In this document: piece after piece, positions 9,755 to 20,423 of the stretch
Position numbering within the stretch: the first letter of the stretch is position 1
Layout of the letters: every line of letters begins with the position of its first letter
From: Alentia gelatinosa
Lineage: Eukaryota > Annelida > Polychaeta > Phyllodocida > Polynoidae
Length of the DNA: 64,000 bases
NCBI GenBank assembly: GCA_950022655.1
Contig: OX465579.1
Location: forward strand, 39,349,950 to 39,413,949
Direction of reading: 5' to 3'
The notes under the pieces: generated by a model
The model's input: the letters and a program-made list of their open reading frames with translations, nothing else
Database searches by the model: none
What the model was told of the DNA's origin: nothing
Program-made: the position numbers and the translations under genes

Positions 9755-9840
9755 TGGCATAAACAACACTCTATGTCACTCCCGTGAAATTAACAAATCC
9801 CATGTTAAGCCTATGGCGTTTTTTATTAGGGGTAGGATCT
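9755..9840 (+). repeat. Interspersed repeat copy (gtggcata...aggggtaggat)
   Basis: Contains gtggcata and, 40-50 bp on, tgttaagcctatgg followed by ttattaggggtaggat. The same arrangement occurs at 12159-12252, so this is a repeat family whose identity I do not recognise. Confidence 0.6.
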
Positions 9841-10032
9841 CCAAAGGCCAAAAGTAGAGTATAATCGTATATTCCCTTGTTTTTTTTTTATCAATTTTAT
9901 TCATTCTGTAATTTACTTTTCACCAGAAAGATAATACTTGCTAGGTGGAAACTCCCCTATTAGTAGTGGCTTTGGACTTCCTGATAAAGGTTGGATAATG
10001 CTTGTAAGAGGTTTATGTTTTGCACACACAAA

Positions 10033-10040
<8 letters not shown>

Positions 10041-10070
<30 letters not shown>
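10041..10070. repeat. (AT)n microsatellite
   Basis: Fifteen uninterrupted AT units directly after a run of A. Confidence 0.95.
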
Positions 10071-10074
<4 letters not shown>

Positions 10075-11176
10075 TCTATATCAACTGCTTGTGTCTCATT
10101 CCTCGTGTACATTTCAGAAACTCTGTGCTATGAAAGGTAAGAAAAAAGTACTTTCAATTTATAATTCAAAATTCACGGTAAAAGGTAATTGTGTGGTAGC
10201 TGGGGGTCCATTTAAAATAAGATTACATAAGTTGTGCCCCAATTCCCACTCATGTCACTCTATTTTTTATTTTATTATTTTTATTAAAGTATATTTTAAG
10301 ACGTTACAATCGTTCACCCGTTTCCAGGCGATCCTCCTCGATGGCTGAATTCGCAAGACTAACTTAAGTAACTTAAGAAAATCAGCAATGAAATACCGGA
10401 AAAAGCCTAAAACAGGGGTTACTTTGGCCTCTCAGATTAACTTTGCACAAGGCTGACAAGCATTGTGACAAGGAAAGAAAAATATTGCTTCTCAAGCCTT
10501 CTGTTTACCTCGCAAAATGCATTTTGTTTATTGATTCCAAAACATTTCTCCTCTACTTAAACTTGAAAAAAGGAAAAGGGCATACTCCCCATATTATAAT
10601 AAAGAGATCAATTGGGTTTCCTGGCTTTTCATGGGGATGTGATTTAGCTTGTTCCTTGGCTAGAGTTGTCAACAGAACCCTCTCGGATTCGGAGTATCTT
10701 GACTGACCGATGTTGCATAACTTGATAGGCCTTTCCAATTTATAGTATTCCACACATAAAATGCAATCGTTAGCAATACCATACCGTTTGTATGTCCCAG
10801 TAGTTTCGTTGGTGATCTCAAGGTAGTTTCGAACCTGGAACTGATGTAAAGTAGTCGGTCTATATAAAGAGCCGAATATCGGAGGTACATACGAAAGTTT
10901 GCAGTGTTGTGACTAAATTGTTGTCTCTCAGTGCTGTGGTTTCTGGCGGGATGGACTGTCAGTGACACCTCTAAGTCTGAGATGGCTATGAGATGGTCGC
11001 ATGTAATTTGAAAGAGGAATCATTAGCTTTTCGTCTGCTTGATATGGATTCTGGGCAAAAGGGGCATATAAGTATACACTGCCATCATTTCTAAAAGATG
11101 TCAGTTGTGTTAAAGCGCCAATAATCGATTTATAGCATGACCATCTTATATTATCGCCCATAACATTACTTGAGTC

Positions 11177-11239
11177 CCTGGCGAGTAGGACTGGTACTAC
11201 AGTCTATATTTGATCAAGGTTCGACTCCCACTCACCAGG
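11177..11239 (+). other. tRNA-like stem with pol III B-box
   Basis: A perfect B-box ggttcgactcc (11218-11228) sits inside a 10-bp terminal stem, cctggcgagt/actcaccagg, with one mismatch, and a 4-bp gact/agtc inner hairpin. At 63 nt it lacks a D-arm. It may be a tRNA-derived SINE head or a decayed tRNA rather than a working tRNA. Confidence 0.25.
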
Positions 11240-12144
11240 TGTCATTACGCTATAGTTCATCGGACATCCACGAGGGGGCTCACCGGAGTGATTTAGCTAT
11301 GGTTGAGGCGAGGACCAGCTAAAACTAGGAGCTAAAGTTATTTCCATTGACAACGGAAAAGCGCGGTATAACTAAATTACTTCATGAAATAAAAGTGAGA
11401 GAATATAATACAAAATTATCTATTGACCATCTCTATTTGATCGAGAATCAAGTATCAAGAATGTTTCAATAAACCTAGAGAATTAATTTCTCTAAAATCA
11501 ATAAAATTGTTTTTGACAAGGAAATAATTTATCGATCTACATGAAATCTTCAGGAAATGTAGCTATAACATCAAAATCAATATTAGTAAGGTAAAATAAG
11601 TGAAATATTATTGATTACCAATGATATCACGTAATGGAACATCAAATTATGACTTTATCTAAAATGTGTTCGTCCTCTAGAGATATGCACTATCACTAGC
11701 ACCCGTCCTTATGGTGACAGCTCTGCCAAATGTGGCCATCCCAATAGGGTTAATGAAATAAATTTCTGGTGTTAAAATCAGTTTATACTTCCTAATGCAT
11801 CAAATATGTCTCTGAATCAAGTCCTATTTGGGTCTGAGTATAACAGGTTCAATAACGTGGTCAGTGGATGAAGGTACAAGAGTGTGTGTGAGAGTGGGGG
11901 AGAGGTGCTAATATGGAATGACTGGGTTGAGATTATAGTAAAACTGGATGAGTTTTTACATAGGCCTAATCTTGGCCACCGTATGCCACAACAGGAGTTT
12001 GGCATAGTACCTTCATGAGGTGAAGCCGAGTGAAGTCCGGAGCCAAAACTGCAGGAGTGGCATGCAGTGGTCAAGATTAAAACAAATCAGGTTCACCTCT
12101 CCTCGATTTTGGAATATTAGGCCTTGGAATATTAGGCCTACAAT

Positions 12145-12252
12145 TCTGTGTGCCACAAGTGGCATATAAAACTCAACTAAAAATGCCAGTCAGCGTGGCA
12201 TACTGAAACTCGATGTTAAGCCTATGGAATTTTGTATTAGGGGTAGGATAAA
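12145..12252 (+). repeat. Interspersed repeat copy 2
   Basis: Shares gtggcata, tgttaagcctatgg and ttaggggtaggat with 9755-9840, in the same order and orientation. Confidence 0.6.
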
Positions 12253-12589
12253 GAGTCATATGCCCTTCCACTAACGCCATACCTCCTGACTGGATCTGTG
12301 TTTCTTTGAAGAGCATAGTGAATGGTCTGTCCTACCAGATGTGGAAGTTCCAATGCTATACAGTCAGGTGTGTCCCATCAGATTTGAAATATGTACACAT
12401 GCATTGTAAAGTGGTAGGAGAGCAGTGAACCAGAACAAACAGACTCTTGAGTGTAGCTAGCTGGTCAGTAAAGTAGGTGGAGTGGTTGTGGGAGGGGAGG
12501 GGGTGAGGGCTATTCTGGCATGACTGTAGAGTGGCTTCAGGTCCAGTGTGTTGTAATACCTAAAATCTTAATCTGTTCCTGTGTGTTAC

Positions 12590-12668
12590 TACATATGTCT
12601 ATTTCTCATTGTTTAAGTCTGTTTTCTGTCTCCAGCTGTCTGCTTCTCAGTCTGTCTCCCTGACACTA
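12590..12668. repeat. CT-rich tgtctgt repeat, left flank of LINE relic
   Basis: Degenerate tgtctgtc-type repeat. Similar sequence resumes at 14205-14410, so the retrotransposon relic between them appears to have landed inside a pyrimidine-rich simple-repeat tract. Confidence 0.5.
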
Positions 12669-12698
12669 CCCCGTCTATGTACTGTATAAAACTCTCTC

Positions 12699-13701
12699 TG
12701 TTATATTAAGTCTTACTTTGGCTATAGGATGCAAAAAACAAAAGTTAATGGTGTTTCATCTAAGGAAATTAGTATGAATTGTGGTGTACCCCAGGGATCC
12801 GTCCTTGGCCCCCTTCTCTTTATAGTATTTATTAACAATATCACAGAAAACCTTATATCAACCAATGGATATCTATACGCTGATGACTTAATTTTAATAG
12901 GGGTAGGACAAACACAGGAAGAAGCTACTATAAGAATGAAAAAAGATCTCGAAACGGTTGCAAATTGGATAACAAAGTATAAATTAGCAATAAATGATAA
13001 TAAATCTAAAATAATGTGGGTGGGTCATTTTTCCAAGACAGATTATACTCTGGAAATAAAGATAGGCAAAGAAGTTCTTAAATCAGTGGATAGTTACAAA
13101 TATCTCGGAATCATTCTAGATAACAGTCTTAATCTGAATTTGCAAGTTGAAAAAATTATTAAAGATTTAAGTGCCAGGAATTTTGAATTAAGAAAGTTGA
13201 AATATTACCTAACAAATGATGAACTGTTAAAAATAGTAAAGCACATGAACACGCCCATAGCAGAATATTGCGATTTTATTATATTTTTAACTACTAAACG
13301 AATTAGCGAAAGGATACAGGTTGGAATCAACCAAAGTCTACGAATTGCCTTAGGTGTAAAAAAATCCTAGGGATGTAGAGCTAACTTAAATCTATGAAAG
13401 AAGTAAAATGCGTCCGCTGTCTTTCCGTCGCTTATCTCATCTTATGTCAATAATCAAGTGGTGGTCTGAAAATAGTAATAACATTTATGAAAACCGGGAA
13501 TCAAACACCAGATTATCTAAGAAAAAGAGGATAAAAACTAAGAGACCGAATACTGAGAGGTTTAGAAAATCGCCGCTGTTAATTGGAGAAATAATATGGA
13601 ATAAGCTTTCAATAGAAACACAGAACCTACCCAATGGTAGTACATTTAAAGCTAGAGTCAAAGAGGAACTACTAGGATTTGAGTTGCATGATTATTTTTA
13701 G
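12699..13701 (+). pseudogene. Reverse transcriptase fragment, frameshifted
   Basis: The frame starting around CYIKSYFGYRMQKTKVNGV continues through NCGVPQGSVLGPLLFIVFIN, the YADD active site (GYLYADDLILIG), NDNKSKIMWVG and YKYLGIILDNSLN, to a TAG at 13368-13370. The C-terminal part resumes in another frame at 13408 (MRPLSFRRLSHLMSIIKWW) and runs to EELLGFELHDYF. The stop and frameshift between them make it non-functional. Motifs fit CR1/Jockey-like non-LTR elements. Confidence 0.85.
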
Positions 13702-14208
13702 GTGAATCATAAGATCACATGATATGAATCACAAGATCACATGGTATGAATTAAATATACCGGGATTCCTAATTAATATTTGCCTTGACATATGGAGATA
13801 TATAAGTACAAAAATGGATTGAAATATGATGTTCTTGCTAAAGAAATGAGATTGAAAATGTAATTGTGGTGTTTGCAACAAAAAGTATAATGTAGTTGTC
13901 TAGTCATGTTTTGTCAGTGATGTATGGCTTTTGTATGTCTAATGTTATTGTCTATGTTACTCAAGTATCTAGTACTCTAGTTAGTGCTGGAACTTTGTCT
14001 TTGTCTATGTCACACAAGTATCTCATACTTTAGTTAGTGCTGGAACTTTAACTAAATCTTTTTATTAACTTAAATTAATTTAAATTTATTCAATAGTTTT
14101 TTTTCCGCAACCCTGTTCTGTGGCTATTATATAGAAGAACGCCCCAGCGGCGAATATGATATGACCTTTTTCTCTGTACTATGACATGTATACCTACTGA
14201 ATAAAAAA
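12699..14208 (+). mobile_element. 5'-truncated non-LTR retrotransposon
   Basis: Reverse-transcriptase C-terminal half (12699-13701), then an AT-rich 3' region ending actgaataaaaaaaa at about 14208, beyond which a CT-rich repeat resumes. The 5' end is abrupt. It is a different lineage copy from the one at 5311-6592, since the shared motifs differ in sequence. Confidence 0.82.
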
Positions 14209-14410
14209 AATCTTTGTCTCTGTCCCTGTCTGTCTATATGTATGTCATACTATATCTTTGTCTCTGTCCCTGTTGGTTGGCATGTATGTTTGACTATTTC
14301 TCTTTGTATGTATCTTTCTGCATCTTTGTCTCATTGTATCTGTCCCTATCTGTATATGTCTGACTCTCTGTCTGTTTACCTGTCCCTGCGTGAGTCTCCC
14401 TTCTGTCTCT
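14205..14410. repeat. CT-rich tgtctctgtccctg repeat
   Basis: Degenerate repeats of tctttgtctctgtccctgt with related units. It matches the character of 12590-12668 on the other side of the retrotransposon. Confidence 0.6.
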
Positions 14411-14565
14411 GATATCAGACCCTTCCTGTCTTCATGAAAATCGATGATCAGGGGTTTCAGCAAGTATATGGGCAAGTCTCAGGTAAAAGGCTTGATGATA
14501 GGGTTGAATGGGGTAAAATTGGCTTGTCAGGTAAGTAAAACGTTGGTCTGAATACATTGAATTTA

Positions 14566-14629
14566 GATGTGTCCCATCAGATCTGACTCTCTGAATAGAG
14601 TGTATTTAGATGTGTCCCATCAGATTTGA
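14566..14629 (+). repeat. Two copies of gatgtgtcccatcagat
   Basis: gatgtgtcccatcagat occurs twice about 42 bp apart, and gtgtcccatcagatttgaaat also occurs at 12370-12390. It looks like a short interspersed or degenerate tandem unit of unknown origin. Confidence 0.55.
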
Positions 14630-14709
14630 AATGTTAATACTACACTTAGACTATATTATCATCTAATAGTTTCCTTTTCTAGTAGCAGATTACAGTAGCC
14701 ATAACTAAG

Positions 14710-15594
14710 TACAGTAAAACCCCTCTTCCGGGACACCCCGCTTAAGGGGACACCCCGCTTCAGGGGACAATTTGCTCGGAACGGAAATTTTTCCCTCTAT
14801 TAAGAGTTTATTTTAACCCCGCTTAAGGGGACACCCCGCTTAAGGGGACACCCCGCTTTAGGGGACAGTTTTTCGGTACAGAAATGCTTAAAAACCCCGC
14901 TTAAGGGGCCAGTTTGGAGGGACATCATATCAAAAACACTGAAAATCCAAGTTTATGGTGCCCGTTTGTCTGGGACAGACAGTTGTCACAAACAGAACAA
15001 TAGACTGTGCATTCCCGTGAGGGTGAGGGCGGCCGGAGTGTGTTTTTTCAAGGTAATAACTCCATCTCTAGAGGCTCTGGGCGGGCGACAGTGAGTGGAT
15101 ATTAGTATGAGCGACTTTCGCACCCATTGAAGGTAGGGGTTAAGAGGTCCGCTTACAGGTTAGCGGTGGGCGATACAGGGCGGGCAGGGGGCTTTGAAAG
15201 TGCGGTATACAGTGAGCCGTCGCGGCTCTGGGCGGCTCACGGTCATAGGGCTCCTGACTGCGGGGGGGGGGGGGGGGGGGGGGGGTGTGTGACATTGAAC
15301 GGGGGTGTAAAAAGGAGCGAATTTCACAAGGAAGGTGTATCCATCTTCAATCTCTATTATCTTTTTTTTTTTTTTTTTTTTACATTTATATTCATTTATA
15401 TTGTATAATTTATATTTATTTGCTTATTTATTAATAAACCTTTTAACCTAATAACCATCGTTTCCTTCATTTATGTAGGTATTCTCTATTGTATAACCAC
15501 TGGCATACTGAAAACCCCGCTTAAGGGGACACCCCGCTTAAGGGGACACTTGGCCCGGAACGGAAGGTGTCCCCTTCAGAGGGGTTTTACTGTA
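14710..15594. mobile_element. Non-autonomous DNA transposon, 885 bp (pogo-like ends)
   Basis: Both ends carry a perfect 17-bp inverted repeat, tacagtaaaacccctct, including the TA target duplication. Subterminal repeats of cttaaggggacaccccg follow. The interior holds a 24-nt G run (15262-15285), a long T run and no transposase. Ends of the CAGTA type with TA targets are typical of Tc1/mariner-pogo elements; the assignment is inference. Relatives lie at 18950-19142 and 62914-63091. Confidence 0.75.
15262..15285 (+). repeat. Poly-G tract, 24 nt
   Basis: The longest of eight G runs of 14 nt or more in the window, all on the plus strand as given. Confidence 0.95.
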
Positions 15595-16271
15595 TTTATC
15601 ATTTCATAAAAAGATTGACATAGTGAATCATTTTCCCCAAAAAGATTATAAACAAAAAGTTCTATTTTTAGGAACCAAGTCAGTAGTGGGGTGGGGGTAT
15701 GGTCAGACTGAGATACTGGGCACCTGCCCATTTTACCAGGCATTTATAGGTGGTGCATGGATAGTGAAGGGTTAGTTTCTTGACAGTAAGCTGGAAGTCT
15801 GTGTGAGCATTCTAACCTCTAGATGACGTATATGAACGCGTTTTCCCACGCTTCAAAACACATTGGAGAAGTTTAAAGGCATATCTTACAATTCATGGTG
15901 ACATCACCAGATAATTTTCAAGTAATGTCAACCATCAGTCAGAAAGGGGTCCTTTGGAGTCATCCTAATTCCAAATGAGTAAATTTGACGCCTTGTCCAG
16001 TTCATTCAATCTTGATAGGGCGAATAAGCCAATTTACATTTACTTGATTTACACAAAAAGATGTACCAGTACTGAGACATATGTTCCCCCCTCCCGATTT
16101 CCTTCGAAAACAAGGACGGCAACTGATGGATCTTAACACTTAGTACCATACACTTACAGTAGACCCCCACCCCTCCCTACCAGACACCCCGCACAGGTTT
16201 TTAGAATTTCTATATGACCCCCGATTTTTAAGTTAGATATGTCAATTGGATATGTGTTCTACAACATTTAT
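15595..16271. other. Gene-free stretch
   Basis: Mixed-composition spacer between two mobile elements. No gene, repeat or motif was recognised. Confidence 0.5.
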
Positions 16272-17107
16272 GTGGTTATTCCACCAAAAAGGCTCTCAGC
16301 AGGCGGGGTTTTGCCCTCTAGCCAACGTCTGCCGCCGGGACCGGCCGCCCGGCCGCCCCTAATCCTCTAAATTCTCCGAGCTGTTCCACCAAAGCCACCC
16401 CGAGGAGACCAACAGGCATACACAAGGCGCCCGGCGGGCGCCAAATAGAGCAGGCCAGAACCGGTGCAGCGATACACTCGCAGCGGGTTTGCCGCTGCCA
16501 TCTGGTGGACATTCGCGGCACTAACGCGCAAGTCCACGGTTCGCTATTGATCCAATGTGTATGGCATGCTCTGAGGCAGAGATTGCTCCCAGAGTGTTGT
16601 AATTTTCGGTCTCTGCCCCTTACGGGGGTCGGGCATTCCATGTTGACGGTGTGTGTCGCGGTTTATACAGGCGAGCGGTCAACGCGGACCCCGGAACAGC
16701 TCAAGAGCTACACCAAAAGTGACGCCGAGAGCATGCCGGCCGGCCTGCCGGGGGCTTAAAATCAAATGCGGCAGTGCTTTGCGGGGAAGGTTGCCCGGCC
16801 AGCCTCCTCTGTGGTTCTCATTTTATTTTGGTGGAACAACTTCAAAATGGGCTATTGGCCTAGGCCGGTGGCCAGCGACCACCAATAGGACAGCCGTTTC
16901 TGGCTGGCGACAGGGTTTTGCAGGCACGGGGAGAGGCCGGCGGTCAGGGGCGGCCGGCCTTGAGGGCCCTGTGAGCTGTCATGAGCTGTTCCACCAAGCA
17001 GATTATAGCTGCCGGCGGGAGGTTTGGGCCGGCTATTGCTGCCGATCGCCAATAGGCGACCACAAGGCATCCGGCCTGGGCTTGTGCCTCGTTGGTGGAA
17101 TAGCCGC
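16272..17107. mobile_element. GC-rich foldback-type element, full copy
   Basis: Very GC-rich block in AT-rich surroundings. It is bounded by inverted ends: ggttattccaccaa on the left and ttggtggaatagcc (17092-17107) on the right. The gttccaccaa motif recurs inside in both orientations (about 16382, 16828 and 16988). The right part is repeated at 20424-20733. Open frames inside run in several phases and look like composition effects, not genes. Confidence 0.65.
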
Positions 17108-17527
17108 ATGAGGGATCATCACATTAAATGTTCAGAAAAATTACATCAGTTTTGATTTTCAAGCCAAATTGTCTGATACCCCGGTATGTCTTTAAAGGTA
17201 GGCCTATATCCTACAATCATGTAGTAACCTTTTCGTTCGCGCAACCTTTTGGGTTTAGCGTAGGAAAACAAAAAGCGCGAATTCCAGTCCGCCAACCCGT
17301 ACACTCTCTACATTATGGTCGTAAATGCGATAGGGGTAGCATCACAAAACGCCTAGACCTACCCTCACATTCCTATATCCTACAATCACCTTGTGATTTT
17401 TAATTATTGATAGTCATAAACATTGATACCTAACTTTGTAAAACCGAAAATATGGCAATGTCATATCATCCTTTGTATCCTTGTTTCTCTAGAGGGAGCA
17501 GTAACACAACACAGTGAGGATATTGAT
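17108..17527. other. Spacer, nothing recognised
   Basis: Moderately AT-rich. It contains attcctatat-type words similar to the ends of the next element, but no gene. Confidence 0.45.
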
Positions 17528-17844
17528 ATTCCTATATACCTATGATTACTTAACGCTGCTGGGGGTAGAATAACTTTTGTTTACTGACCAGGTTGAAGTT
17601 ACTGCCCAGGTTGACGTTTACTGCCCAGGTTGACGTTCAGACGTTCGGTTTTTATCGATATTAGCCGACAATTGAAGGTATATAGGAATAGGGAAACAAC
17701 GTACCAGTGGAAATAAGTCAAAGTTACTCGGTAAAGCTTGGACAAATTAGTGCCCGCGGCTACGCCTTGGGCAATAATGTTTCCAACCCTTACCTCGTAA
17801 CCTTGACTTATTCCCACCGGAACATAGTTTCCCTCTATTCCCTA
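17528..17844 (+). mobile_element. Foldback element with internal tandem repeats, copy 1
   Basis: Order: attcctatatacctatg end, tgggggtag, two to three copies of tactgcccaggttgac, then ggtatataggaataggg and a hairpin whose arms are gtcaaagttactcggtaa and its counterpart, ending at about 17844. The same parts in the same order, inverted, occur at 44060-44391. The layout (tandem core plus hairpin) recalls non-autonomous elements of bivalves such as the pearl type, but that is inference. Confidence 0.65.
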
Positions 17845-17916
17845 TCAAACTACAGATGATACTCAAAAGTTGTCACTAATCAGGGGGGGGGGGGGGGGGA
17901 AATCACAATTATTGGG
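17845..17916. other. Spacer with 17-nt G run
   Basis: G run at 17883-17899 between the foldback element and the decayed ORF pair. Confidence 0.8.
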
Positions 17917-18129
17917 AGTAAACGTTAACGAAAAATCTTAGTCATTGAGTGTCTGAAGGAGACGGAGGGGGAAAATCTTCGTGATCTGTTTGACCATTTA
18001 ATCAATGACATTGGTTTGGAGCCAACTAACTTTCCCATTGGAGCTATCTTTAGGCCTAGACGTGGGCATCAGATTACTAACAAAGTTAGGCAGATCGTGA
18101 TCCACTTAGTCGTACATGGACGTCTCTAA
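17917..18129 (+). pseudogene. Fragment of a transposon ORF1-like protein
   Basis: Open frame reading VNEKSLVIECLKETEGENL, then RDLFDHLINDIGLEP and PIGAIFRPRRGH, ending in a TAA at 18127-18129. The opening (VIECLKETEGENL) and the later RPR segment resemble the RNA-binding domain of LINE-type ORF1 proteins. There is no start codon and no full domain. It probably belongs with the next feature as one decayed element. Confidence 0.4.
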
Positions 18130-18724
18130 CCAATAATGCCATTTATGGTGACTCCAGGGTTAGAGGATTGTATGAAGTGATTTGGGTAAAGAATTCCAAA
18201 GATCAGAGATTTAACATTCAGTGTTTTCCTGGTGCTACTTTGCAAGATTTAATAGTCCTGGCAAATAACCATTTATGTCACTGACCAAAAGTTGTGATTT
18301 ATATAGCTGGTGGAATATATGTAACGTTACATCAAAAATTACAGCACCGGTATCTCGATCGCCCAAGGTTCAAGAGATACAAATGATGTGGTCCTCCAGT
18401 GTTGATCTTCACTTCAGAAACATCTTGAAGCCTATGCCTCTGTGGGGTATGACTGGCTCAAATCTGATCATCCAGAAGCAAGATTCGTCACTGTCCACTG
18501 ATCAGAGCTGATTTGAAAAAGTGCCTTACAGAGTTTGGGATGGGTAAAGCTGATCTATCAGCAGATCTTAAGGAAAAAAATAGAAATCAAACAAGACATT
18601 GTTACAAGAGCGGTCATTGACTTTAATAGGTTTCTGATTTCCCTGAACTCTGGTCAAGAGACTAAATTTCCCTGGATAGCAAATCACACACACATGGAGA
18701 AAAAGGAGACAGACATTCCTGAAC
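18130..18724 (+). pseudogene. Decayed SGNH-hydrolase-like ORF
   Basis: Frame NNAIYGDSRVRGLYEVIWVK contains a GDS block-I motif (18147-18155). It is followed by CFPGATLQDLIVLANN, an in-frame TGA at 18282-18284, then PKVVIYIAGGIYVT, which looks like block III with its Asn lost. Later pieces in other frames (HLEAYASVGYDWLKSDHP; AVIDFNRFLISLN; TKFPWIANHTHM) resemble the rest of such proteins. SGNH/GDSL esterase domains occur in some animal retrotransposon ORF1 proteins. Several stops and shifts show it is dead. Confidence 0.55.
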
Positions 18725-18949
18725 CCCAATAGCTTTAGCATTAAGCCTCATTCATACTGGCCTCCGGAAATGGTGTTTTGAGCACAGAAATTTGCTCAAG
18801 TTTCAGTGGAGCCACTTTGGCTCCCTATTGAGAGGGGCTGTCCATATTAGAATGATGTCATGCTATTTTTGACCACCCCAACCCCCACCCATTCCATGCA
18901 GAGGCCTCTATGCCTATGCCGGACCTACGTATCTTGCCTTTCAAGAAGA

Positions 18950-19142
18950 GGAAAACCCCGCGTGAGTGGACAACCTCCATTCCGGGCCGAAGTGGCCGCT
19001 TATGCGGAATGTCCGCTTATGCGGGGTGCCGCTTACACGGGGTTGAATTAAACATCTAATAGAGGGAACCGTTCCGAGCAAAGGTGTCCGTTAACGCGGG
19101 GTACGTTTACGCGGGGTGTCCGTTAGGCGGGGTTCTACTGTA
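18950..19142. mobile_element. Degenerate TACAGTA-type MITE relic
   Basis: Right end cggggttctactgta (19128-19142) with subterminal gtccgcttatgcgggg and gtccgttaacgcgggg blocks. This is the same design as 14710-15594, with diverged sequence. The left terminus (about 18950, aaaaccccgcgtg) has lost the cagta tip. Confidence 0.65.
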
Positions 19143-19144
19143 CT

Positions 19145-19575
19145 CTTTTCATCAATAAACCCTCTTAGACAGACCACTTGTCAGTCAGGCAGGTCACTAA
19201 CAGGCAGACCACATGATAGTCAGACTACTGACAGAGATACCTTTAATAGAGAGGCTACTGATAGGAAATATTCTCAAAGACAATTTTTCTATAGACAGGC
19301 CGATGACTGACAGGGAGGCCAATAACAGCCAGTCGTCGGATAGACATGCTTGTGACAGGCAGGTCACTGACAGACAGGCTATACTGTCATGTCACTGACG
19401 GGTTGACTAATGACAGACAGGCTACTAACAGAGAGGCCACGGACAAACAATCAGGCAGATGACAGGTAGGCCAATAACAGGAAATGCTCTGTCAGGCAGG
19501 CCACTGATAAACAGGCTAATGGCAGACATGCTACTGAAAGACAGGCTACTGACAGTCAGTATACAGACAGGAAGT
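19145..19575 (+). repeat. Minisatellite of gacagacaggctactg units
   Basis: Some 20 or more degenerate units built from gacaggcaggtcactgacag-like sequence with 12-24 nt periodicity. Short open frames rich in Asp, Arg and Gln are by-products of the repeat. Confidence 0.85.
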
Positions 19576-20423
19576 ATTTTGCCAGGCAGCTCTGCTTAAT
19601 TACTGTTGTAATAGACTTGATGAGGAAAATCGAATTCCCGCGTCTACTGTTCCTGAGCTAGGCAACAGCAGGAACAGATGGAATGATACCCAACACTGTT
19701 GGGGACAGTGAGGATGGTGGGTGGTAGGCCTACTTATCTTATTGTTGCAAGGCGCTTATACTAACACTATAAACTAGTCATCCAAATCTGTGTGTCTACC
19801 AACGTTATTAGATTCTTGGTGCTGTCCTATGATGCAGAAACATACTTGTACGTGTACATACATTTTACTTTGAAATCATATGAGGCAAAGCAGCACCATT
19901 TTGGTAGCCACTGAGTCAATAAATTTACTCATTTGAGGTTAAGTACGAAATGAGTTGTTAAATCTTAGTTTCATGACTGATCAAGTGTCTCCTAGATCTA
20001 GTTAGTGCCTTAGAGACCTTATGGGGGGGGGGGGGGGAGGCTTTTTTCATTTACAGGGGGGTGGGGGCAATTTTGAAAAATCATTATTCCAGGGGGTGGG
20101 CTAACACTATATTTTTTTTACTAAATCCAAGGAGGAGGGGGCCAAATTTTAAGTGTCCCCAAGGGAGGGGGGCACCTTTTGTTCACGATTTCGTTGAGGA
20201 CACATTTTCTGTCTACTATTTTTGCTGAGTGCCAATTTTGATTTAGCCGATCAAAGAGGGTTGACTCGTTTGTGTGTAATAAAAACACCAATATCTATCA
20301 CACCAGACCATTTTGTTCTATGGTATGCGCCCTGGTAACATACCTAGCTACTCGGTTTTTGCAGAAAAGGGCTGCCATGGGGACTCTCTCTATTTCTGGA
20401 TGTCCAGTGTCAATTTGACTATG
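19576..20423. other. Gene-free stretch with G-rich patches
   Basis: Holds a 15-nt G run at 20023-20037 and several gggggtgggg patches to 20170. No gene seen. Confidence 0.55.

Larger units (their letters stand above)
9841..12144. other. Gene-free stretch
   Basis: AT-rich non-coding sequence. It holds an A-run plus (AT)15 at 10030-10070 and a tRNA-like stem with a B-box at 11177-11239. No open frame resembling a known protein was seen on either strand. Confidence 0.5.

Noticed and set aside
16318..17111. Overlapping frames of 84-152 codons
   Set aside because: They lie wholly inside the GC-rich repeated element and differ between its two copies.
19116..19398. Asp/Arg-rich frames
   Set aside because: They are products of the gacagacagg minisatellite.
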